Assembly (NCBI GenBank): GCA_012518765.1
Contig: JAAYRN010000250.1
Location: 1-5,277, forward strand
Reading direction: 5' to 3'
DNA from: Bacteroidales bacterium
GTDB taxonomy: Bacteria; Bacteroidota; Bacteroidia; Bacteroidales; WCHB1-69
DNA length: 5,277 bases
A program made the position numbers and the translations under genes. This document shows, in pieces, positions 1 to 5,277 of the stretch. A model generated the notes under the pieces. That model had not been told where the DNA came from. It ran no database searches and saw only the letters and a list, made by a program, of their open reading frames with translations. How positions within the stretch are numbered: the stretch's first letter is position 1; every line of letters starts with the position of its first letter.

Positions 1-1161
1 AAAGCCGAACAAATAGTAGCTTTGTTTCCCAATGCAGCAGTATCAGCTACTTACAACCGCACCCTTAAAAAACAAGTTATGACTATGGATTTTATGGGTA
101 GTCCTATGGAGATAGAGGTAGGTACAGATAATAATTATTCAGGAGGTATTAATTTTGGCATGCCCATTATCAATGCCGCTCTTTGGAACAGCATACAATT
201 GTCGCAAATTGGTGTGGAAACGGCATTGGAAGCCGCACGTGCATCCAAATTAGATTTGGTTTACGAGGTTAAAAAGGCTTTTTATACTATGTTACTTGCC
301 AAAGAAACCTACGAAGTATTGGAAAAAAATTACCAAACCGTATCCTTGACCTATGAAAATATTTTAAATAAATACCAAGTAGGCATGGCATCTGAGTTTG
401 ATAAATTAAGAGCCGAAGTACAACTCAAAAATCAAAAACCAGCCTTGATTTCTTCCAAAAACAATTACGATTTAAGTATTATGATGCTCAAGGTAATGAT
501 AGGTTTAAATGTGGATGAAGCTGTGATTTTTGAAGGGAAAATGGCTGAATATGAAGATTTGGTAGAAAATGCTACCCTGCCTCTCATTGATTCCCTTTCT
601 GTGATTGAAAACACCCATTTAAAGCAATTAGAATTAGCTGAAAGACAGTTGAAAAAGACAAAAGATATTATTATTTCCAATGCTTGCCCTTCTTTAAATT
701 TAAGCAGGAGCTACCAATATATGTCTATGAATAATGACTTTAAATTCAATGATTACCGATGGAATCCCTATTCGGTGGTTGGTTTAACCTTATCCATTCC
801 CATTGTATCGTGGGCGGGAACGGCTTATCAAATAAAGTCGAGTAAGTTGGCTATTCAAAACATACAAGATCAGCGATTGGCTTTAGAGAGAAATATTACC
901 ATAAGCGTAAGCAATTCGCTCAACAACATGCGTAATGCCATAGAGCAACTGACATCCAACAAAGAAACCATGTTGCAAGCCGAAAAAGCATACGACATCA
1001 GTTTAAAACAATACGAAATAGGCATGGGAACTTGGTTGGATTTACAGTCTTCGGAAATGATGTTAATCAACTCTAAATTAACATACAGTCAATCAATATA
1101 CAGCTATTTAGCTGCTTATGCTGAATTAGAAAAAACCTTAGGAAACGAATATATAAAGTAA
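1..1161 (+). CDS. TolC-family outer-membrane efflux channel, 5'-truncated by the window edge
   Basis: This is the outer-membrane factor of an RND pump: a trimeric beta-barrel plus periplasmic alpha-helical tunnel through which substrates leave the cell. The frame is open from base 1, giving 386 codons to a TAA stop. Family members usually have about 430-480 residues, so the signal peptide and first helix (roughly 50-80 residues) lie upstream. The TTG at position 22 opens an ORF only by chance. The two-fold internal repeat of the family is visible. Numbering from the first codon, repeat 1 has a beta-strand near residues 9-20 (FPNAAVSATY), a second strand near 46-57 (SGGINFGMPI) and helices to about 165. 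Repeat 2 has strands near 231-242 and 258-270 (GLTLSIPIV), then long helices to the end. The helix-tip motifs Y125-x-x-G128 (YQVGMASEFD) and Y338-x-x-G341 (YEIGMGTWLD) match the TolC tips where adaptors dock. The adaptor gene follows 21 bases downstream. One oddity is C229 in the NACPSL segment, where family members usually have an aromatic or aliphatic residue. The family is clear; the substrate is not. Confidence 0.93.
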   Translation, partial: KAEQIVALFPNAAVSATYNRTLKKQVMTMDFMGSPMEIEVGTDNNYSGGINFGMPIINAALWNSIQLSQIGVETALEAARASKLDLVYEVKKAFYTMLLAKETYEVLEKNYQTVSLTYENILNKYQVGMASEFDKLRAEVQLKNQKPALISSKNNYDLSIMMLKVMIGLNVDEAVIFEGKMAEYEDLVENATLPLIDSLSVIENTHLKQLELAERQLKKTKDIIISNACPSLNLSRSYQYMSMNNDFKFNDYRWNPYSVVGLTLSIPIVSWAGTAYQIKSSKLAIQNIQDQRLALERNITISVSNSLNNMRNAIEQLTSNKETMLQAEKAYDISLKQYEIGMGTWLDLQSSEMMLINSKLTYSQSIYSYLAAYAELEKTLGNEYIK

Positions 1162-1182
1162 AAAAAGAAAAAATATACAATA
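1162..1182 (+). promoter_or_regulatory. A-rich translation start region between channel and adaptor genes
   Basis: The 21 bases between the two genes are almost all A and T (AAAAAGAAAAAATATACAAT followed by A). No AGGAGG-like Shine-Dalgarno sequence, hairpin or terminator is present. An A-rich leader without a strong ribosome binding site is common in Bacteroidota, so this fits translation of a polycistronic message. The ATG at 1183 is chosen because it places a textbook lipoprotein signal directly at the N-terminus. Confidence 0.5.
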
Positions 1183-2196
1183 ATGAAAAGAGTAATTAAT
1201 ACATTTACATTTATACTGCTTGCAGTCATTGGTTTACAAGCTTGTAATCGTACAAAAAATGATGAAAACCAAAAAAACACAAAACCAAAAGTCAGGGTAG
1301 AGCAAGTTTACAAACAAGAAGTGGAACAATTGTATGAATATACTGCTACCGTACAGGCTGAGGCTGTGAATAATATAGCTCCTACAATACCCGGTCGCAT
1401 TGATAAAATATTTGTGGAAGTAGGGGATAATGTGCCTAAGGGGAAATTATTAATCCAAATGGATGAAAATAATTTGCTGCAAGCTAAATCAAGATTAGAA
1501 AATTTAGAAGCTACCTTTAAACGCTTAGACGAATTGTATAAGGTGGGAGGAATTTCAAAATCGGATTGGGATGCACAAAAAACCAACTTAGATGTAGCAC
1601 GTACGGCTTACGAAGATTTAAAGAAAAACACTCAGCTTCACAGTCCTATATCGGGAGTTGTTAGCATGAGAAATTACGATGCTGGCGATATATATGCAGG
1701 AAATCCCATTTTACAAGTACAACAAATCAAACCGGTAAAACTACTTATTCATGTATCGGAAAACATGTATACAAAAGTAACTAAAGGAATGGATGTTAAG
1801 GTAAAAGTTGATGTGTATGGTGATGAGGAATTTAAAGGGAAAGTTAGCTTGGTATATCCTACCATTGACCCACGTACACACACATTTGCAGTTGAAATTA
1901 CTATCCAAAACTCTGATGCTAAAATACGTCCGGGGATGTATGCACGTGTAACTGTAAACATGGGAAGCGAAAATCGTATACTTGTTCCCGATGGGGCTAT
2001 TGTTAAACAACAAGGTTCGGGCGAACGCTATGTGTATGTATACAAAGATGGAAAAGTTTCTTATAACAGAGTTGTTATAGGAAAAATAATCGACAAATCT
2101 TATGAGCTAATTTCAGGAGTAGAAAATGGAGACTTTGTCGTTACAAGTGGCATAAGTAGATTAAATAATGGAATAGAAGTAGAATTAGTTAAATAA
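1183..2196 (+). CDS. RND efflux periplasmic adaptor lipoprotein (HlyD/AcrA membrane fusion protein family)
   Basis: This adaptor bridges the inner-membrane transporter and the outer-membrane channel. The 337 residues start at ATG with a type II signal peptide: K2/R3, a hydrophobic core at 8-17, then the lipobox L18-Q19-A20-C21. The mature protein should therefore be lipidated at C21 and tethered to a membrane facing the periplasm. The usual domains follow in order. The first half of the lipoyl domain spans about 63-95 (PGRIDKIFVEVGDNVPKGK). A helical hairpin spans about 96-149, and the second lipoyl half about 150-182 (SPISGVVSMRNYDAGD). A beta-barrel spans about 185-258 and contains R249-P-G-M. 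The membrane-proximal domain runs from about 262 to the end (VPDGAIV). The hairpin tip has R114, L118 and S125 at the same spacing as AcrA R128, L132 and S139, the RLS motif needed for docking to TolC-type channels. The length is slightly below AcrA (about 397), as is common in Bacteroidota. It lies between its two likely partners and is probably co-transcribed with them. Confidence 0.95.
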   Translation: MKRVINTFTFILLAVIGLQACNRTKNDENQKNTKPKVRVEQVYKQEVEQLYEYTATVQAEAVNNIAPTIPGRIDKIFVEVGDNVPKGKLLIQMDENNLLQAKSRLENLEATFKRLDELYKVGGISKSDWDAQKTNLDVARTAYEDLKKNTQLHSPISGVVSMRNYDAGDIYAGNPILQVQQIKPVKLLIHVSENMYTKVTKGMDVKVKVDVYGDEEFKGKVSLVYPTIDPRTHTFAVEITIQNSDAKIRPGMYARVTVNMGSENRILVPDGAIVKQQGSGERYVYVYKDGKVSYNRVVIGKIIDKSYELISGVENGDFVVTSGISRLNNGIEVELVK

Positions 2197-2204
2197 AATC
2201 AACC
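2197..2204 (+). promoter_or_regulatory. 8-base junction before the transporter gene, no Shine-Dalgarno
   Basis: Only AATCAACC separates the adaptor stop codon (TAA, 2194-2196) from the transporter ATG at 2205. There is no room for a promoter or terminator, and neither the gap nor the end of the adaptor gene shows a purine-rich ribosome binding site. Transporter translation is therefore likely coupled to that of the adaptor or starts without a Shine-Dalgarno sequence. The start is supported because it begins the standard RND N-terminus just before the first membrane helix. Confidence 0.5.
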
Positions 2205-5200
2205 ATGAAATTATATCAATCAGCGGTAAAAAAACCCATTATGACGGCATTGGTCTTTGTAGCCATTGCTATTATAGGCTTATTTAGTTTATCAAAATTA
2301 CCTGTTGACTTGTTTCCCGATATGGGTTCCAATACAATTATGGTATTTACCTCATATCCAGGAACAAGTGCTTCTGATATTGAAAACAATATAACCAAGC
2401 CCTTAGAAAATGTCTTAAACGGTTTGAGTGATTTAAAGCATTTATGGTCAAATTCTAAGGAAAACTATTCTATTATATTTTTAGAGTTTGAATACGGTAT
2501 TGATATAGATGAAGCCACTAACGATGTGCGGGATAAGTTAGATATGGTAAAATCGAGGTTGCCCGATGGAGCTAATTTACCTTATATTTTTAAATTCGAT
2601 GCACAAGATATTCCCATCTTGTTTTTGTCGGTTAAATCACAAGAAAGTACGCAAGCACTTTATAAAATATTAGATGACAAAGTAGTATCTAAACTTAGTC
2701 GAATCAAAGGAGTAGGTACAGTTTCTATAGCCGGTGCTCCCGAACGAGAAATACAGGTATACTGCGACCCTTATAAATTAGAAGCCTATGGGCTGACCAT
2801 AGAAAGCATAGCGGGAGTTATTGGAGCTGAAAACACCAATATTCCATTGGGTTCTATGGATTTAGGCACACAAACTTACGCCATGCGTGTACAAGGTGAA
2901 TTTACCGATGCCGAACAAATGAACAACATTATTGTAGGTAGTTTTGCCAATAGAAACGTATTTTTACGCGATGTGGCAGTTGTAAAAGATACCTTACAAG
3001 AGCGTATGCAAGAAGTATATAACGATGGAGTAAGGGGTGCCCGAATCATTATACAAAAACAAACCGGAGCTAATTCGGTGAGTATAGCCAAGGAAGTAAA
3101 AAAAATGCTACCCGACATTCAAAATTCTTTACCTTCTGATGTAGAACTGGGTATTATCAACGACACAAGCGACAGCATTGTAAATACCATCGACAGTTTA
3201 AAAGAATCTATATTTATAATCTTAGTTTTAGTCATCTTAGTTGTTTTATTTTTCTTAGGACGATGGCGAGCAACGTTTATTATTATTATAGTAATTCCAA
3301 TTTCACTGGTAGCTTCTTTTATTTACTTGTATGTAACAGGCAATTCATTAAATATCATTTCTTTATCATCTATTAGTTTGGCTATTGGTATGGTCGTTGA
3401 CGATGCTATTGTTGTGTTAGAAAACATATCTACTCATATTGAACGTGGAACTAAACCCAAACCTGCAGCCGTATTTGCCACCAACGAAGTATCGCTGTCT
3501 ATTATAGCAACCACTTTGGTGTTGTTTGCCGTATTTTTACCACTAACGGTTATTGAGGGGATGTCAGGAGTTTTGTTTAAACAATTGGGCTGGATTGTTT
3601 CCATTATTATGTTGGTTTCTATGATTGCAGCTTTGTCGCTAACTCCCATGATGTCTTCTTTACTGCTAAAAAATAACCCGAACAGAGGTAAATTGTTTGG
3701 ATTTGTTTATTCTCCTATCGAAAGATTTTTAGAGAAATTAGACAAACTATACATATCAATGTTAGATAAAGCTATGAATCATAGGGGAAAAATTATCATT
3801 ACTTTGCTTATGTTTTTCATAGGAAGTTTATTATTGTTGAAATTTATTCCTACTGAATTTTTTCCTACGCAAGACAATGCTAGCTTATCTGTAAAAGTAA
3901 ATATGCCCATAGGAACATCTTTATATGACAGCAGAAAATTAGGTTTAGAGTTAAACGAAAGATTAAAAAAAGAATTTCCTGAAGTAAGAACCACAAGTTT
4001 TTCTGTAGGACAACCCGATGAAAATAATTCTTTTGCTTTGTTATCGGATAATGGTAATCATGTTATATCTTTTAATATTAGATTGTTACGTAAAACAGAG
4101 CGAGAAAGAGGAATCACGGTTATATCTGATGATTTACGATCAATGTTAGATGAGTATCCCGAAATTAGAACCTATACCGTAAGTACAGGTGGGGGACGTA
4201 TGGGTGGACAAAGTACGGTTGATATTGAAATTTATGGCTTTGATTTTGAAAAAAGCGATAAGTTTGCACACGATATAGCTAAACGCATGGAAAAAGTGGA
4301 AGGATGTACGCAGGTAAACATCAGTAGAGATGAATATGTTCCTGAAATACAAATAGATTTCAATAGAGAAAAATTAGCTGAAAACGGATTAAATCTAACC
4401 ACAGCATCCATGTTTGTACGCAATAGATTCAATGGTGCTGTAGCTTCTTTTTATCGCGAAGATGGCGATGAGTATGATATTAGAGTACGCTATGCTCCTG
4501 AATTTAGAACAAGTGTAGAAGCCATTGAAAATATATTAATATATAATAGTGCAGGCAATGGCATCAGAGTTAAAGATTTAGGAACTGTAGTAGAACAAAT
4601 GACCCCTCCAGCCATTGAAAGAAAAGATCGCGAACGCATCATTACCGTTTCTTGTGTGGTTGGAAAAGATGCTGTTTTAAGCGATATTGTAGCTATAGCC
4701 GATAAAGAATTAAATAGCATGGAACTTCCAAGCGGATTGGATTATAAAATAGGTGGAGTTTGGGAAGATCAGCAAGAATCTTTTGCCGACCTTATTACAC
4801 TTATGGTACTAATAGCTGTATTGGTTTACATAGTAATGGCATCTCAGTTTGAGTCGTTTACTTATCCTTTTGTGATTATGTTCTCTATTCCCTTTGCTTT
4901 TACGGGAGTATTTTTAGGATTGGCTATAACCAATACACCTTTGGGAGTAATGGCGTTGTTAGGCTCTTTGATGCTGATAGGAATTGTGGTGAAAAATGGT
5001 ATTGTACTGATAGACTACACCATACTATGTCGTGAAAGAGGTATGAGTGTAAGAAAAGCTGTAATTACGGCAGGTCATTCGCGATTACGTCCCATTCTAA
5101 TGACAACAGCAACTACAGTCTTGGGTATGATTCCCTTAGCCATAGGAACGGGAGAAGGAGCCGAAATGTGGAACTCAATGGGTATGACAGTAGCTTGGGG

Positions 5201-5277
5201 ATTAACCATTTCAACCGTTGTTACCTTGATATTAATACCCTTACTCTATAGTGTATTTGCCGATTTTGGTATACGCA
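2205..5277 (+). CDS. Efflux RND transporter permease, AcrB-like HAE1 type, 3' end cut by the window edge
   Basis: This is the inner-membrane proton/substrate antiporter of the tripartite pump and probably works as a trimer. Translation from ATG 2205 gives 1024 codons with no stop; one extra base remains at the window edge. RND pumps have about 1010-1050 residues, and helix 12 is present, so only a short cytoplasmic tail should be missing. The topology is the classic duplicated one. TM1 spans about 11-30, followed by the LPVDLFPD motif and a periplasmic loop to about 333. TM2 lies at 336-351, TM3 at 358-378, TM4 at 384-404, TM5 at 431-449, TM6 at 461-485 and TM7 at 529-546. A second periplasmic loop runs to about 861. 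TM8 lies at 863-880, TM9 at 887-908, TM10 at 915-937, TM11 at 964-981 and TM12 at 998-1018. The proton relay is complete: D399-D400 in GMVVDDAIVVLEN, K930 in GIVVKNGIVLID, and R960 and T967 in RLRPILMT, matching AcrB D407/D408/K940/R971/T978. Neutral residues where metal pumps (CusA type) carry charges, together with the VVDDAIVV motif, favour a drug/hydrophobic-compound (HAE1) pump. The periplasmic binding loops differ from AcrB (see findings), so the substrate is open. Confidence 0.95.
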   Translation, partial: MKLYQSAVKKPIMTALVFVAIAIIGLFSLSKLPVDLFPDMGSNTIMVFTSYPGTSASDIENNITKPLENVLNGLSDLKHLWSNSKENYSIIFLEFEYGIDIDEATNDVRDKLDMVKSRLPDGANLPYIFKFDAQDIPILFLSVKSQESTQALYKILDDKVVSKLSRIKGVGTVSIAGAPEREIQVYCDPYKLEAYGLTIESIAGVIGAENTNIPLGSMDLGTQTYAMRVQGEFTDAEQMNNIIVGSFANRNVFLRDVAVVKDTLQERMQEVYNDGVRGARIIIQKQTGANSVSIAKEVKKMLPDIQNSLPSDVELGIINDTSDSIVNTIDSLKESIFIILVLVILVVLFFLGRWRATFIIIIVIPISLVASFIYLYVTGNSLNIISLSSISLAIGMVVDDAIVVLENISTHIERGTKPKPAAVFATNEVSLSIIATTLVLFAVFLPLTVIEGMSGVLFKQLGWIVSIIMLVSMIAALSLTPMMSSLLLKNNPNRGKLFGFVYSPIERFLEKLDKLYISMLDKAMNHRGKIIITLLMFFIGSLLLLKFIPTEFFPTQDNASLSVKVNMPIGTSLYDSRKLGLELNERLKKEFPEVRTTSFSVGQPDENNSFALLSDNGNHVISFNIRLLRKTERERGITVISDDLRSMLDEYPEIRTYTVSTGGGRMGGQSTVDIEIYGFDFEKSDKFAHDIAKRMEKVEGCTQVNISRDEYVPEIQIDFNREKLAENGLNLTTASMFVRNRFNGAVASFYREDGDEYDIRVRYAPEFRTSVEAIENILIYNSAGNGIRVKDLGTVVEQMTPPAIERKDRERIITVSCVVGKDAVLSDIVAIADKELNSMELPSGLDYKIGGVWEDQQESFADLITLMVLIAVLVYIVMASQFESFTYPFVIMFSIPFAFTGVFLGLAITNTPLGVMALLGSLMLIGIVVKNGIVLIDYTILCRERGMSVRKAVITAGHSRLRPILMTTATTVLGMIPLAIGTGEGAEMWNSMGMTVAWGLTISTVVTLILIPLLYSVFADFGIR

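Noticed and set aside
22..24. TTG as a possible start codon for the channel gene
   Set aside because: The same frame is open from base 1 (KAEQIVA precedes it), and the protein from position 22 would lack a signal peptide and first helix, which an outer-membrane channel needs. The gene simply enters from outside the window.
1308..2013. Overlapping minus-strand ORFs of 70-92 residues antisense to the adaptor gene
   Set aside because: They lie wholly inside a well-supported gene, overlap one another in different frames, have compositions expected of reverse-complement reading, and match no family I recognise.
3965..3971. A7 run (and another A-run near 3098-3105) as a possible programmed frameshift site
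   Set aside because: The reading frame and family alignment continue unchanged across both runs, and no alternative product or stimulatory structure is evident. A-runs are expected in AT-rich Lys codons.
4529..4550. Very AT-rich stretch (ATATTAATATATAATAG-like) as an internal promoter
   Set aside because: It lies within the transporter coding frame (encoding an NILIYNS segment), has no paired -33/-7 Bacteroidota promoter elements that I can see, and no gene starts just downstream.
2216..4720. Several minus-strand ORFs of 60-80 residues opposite the transporter gene
   Set aside because: All are antisense to a continuous 1024-codon RND frame with conserved motifs throughout. None shows a convincing domain, signal sequence or start region.
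2205..5277. Heavy-metal (CusA/CzcA-type) efflux as the transporter's role
   Set aside because: The TM4 motif is the HAE1-type VVDDAIVV with a double Asp. The membrane helices lack the methionine-pair/charged pattern of metal pumps, and the adaptor has no His/Met-rich metal-binding segment.

Overview
The window carries one continuous transcription unit on the + strand. It encodes a tripartite resistance-nodulation-division (RND) efflux pump in the order outer-membrane channel, periplasmic adaptor, inner-membrane transporter. The sequence is AT-rich, the junctions lack a clear Shine-Dalgarno sequence, the adaptor is a lipoprotein, and the pump protein starts with the MKLYQ-AVKKPIMT type of N-terminus that I remember from Bacteroides/Parabacteroides-like pumps. 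Together these point to a member of the Bacteroidota, probably Bacteroidales. That placement is from memory of the families; no search was run.

Layout: positions 1-1161 hold the C-terminal 386 codons of a TolC-family outer-membrane channel whose start lies upstream of the window. After a 21-base A-rich gap, positions 1183-2196 hold a complete 337-residue lipoprotein adaptor (HlyD/AcrA family). After an 8-base gap, positions 2205-5277 hold the first 1024 codons of an AcrB-like HAE1-type proton-driven transporter. Its reading frame is open to the end of the window, so the stop codon lies outside. Nearly all bases are coding. There are no RNA genes, mobile elements, CRISPR arrays, repeats or recognisable terminators, and no regulator gene is present in the window.

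How the parts work together: the transporter binds substrate in the periplasm or outer leaflet and is powered by proton flow through its membrane relay (D399, D400, K930, R960, T967, all present). The adaptor, anchored by a lipid on C21, bridges the transporter and the channel. Its hairpin tip carries the full R-L-S channel-docking motif (R114, L118, S125). The channel keeps the two Tyr-x-x-Gly helix-tip motifs to which such adaptors dock. The set therefore looks intact and functional. The substrate cannot be read from the sequence: drugs, detergents/bile acids, lipids or secondary metabolites are all possible.

I found no previously undescribed system here. The points most worth a second look are the transporter's binding-site loops, which differ from those of the well-studied AcrB.
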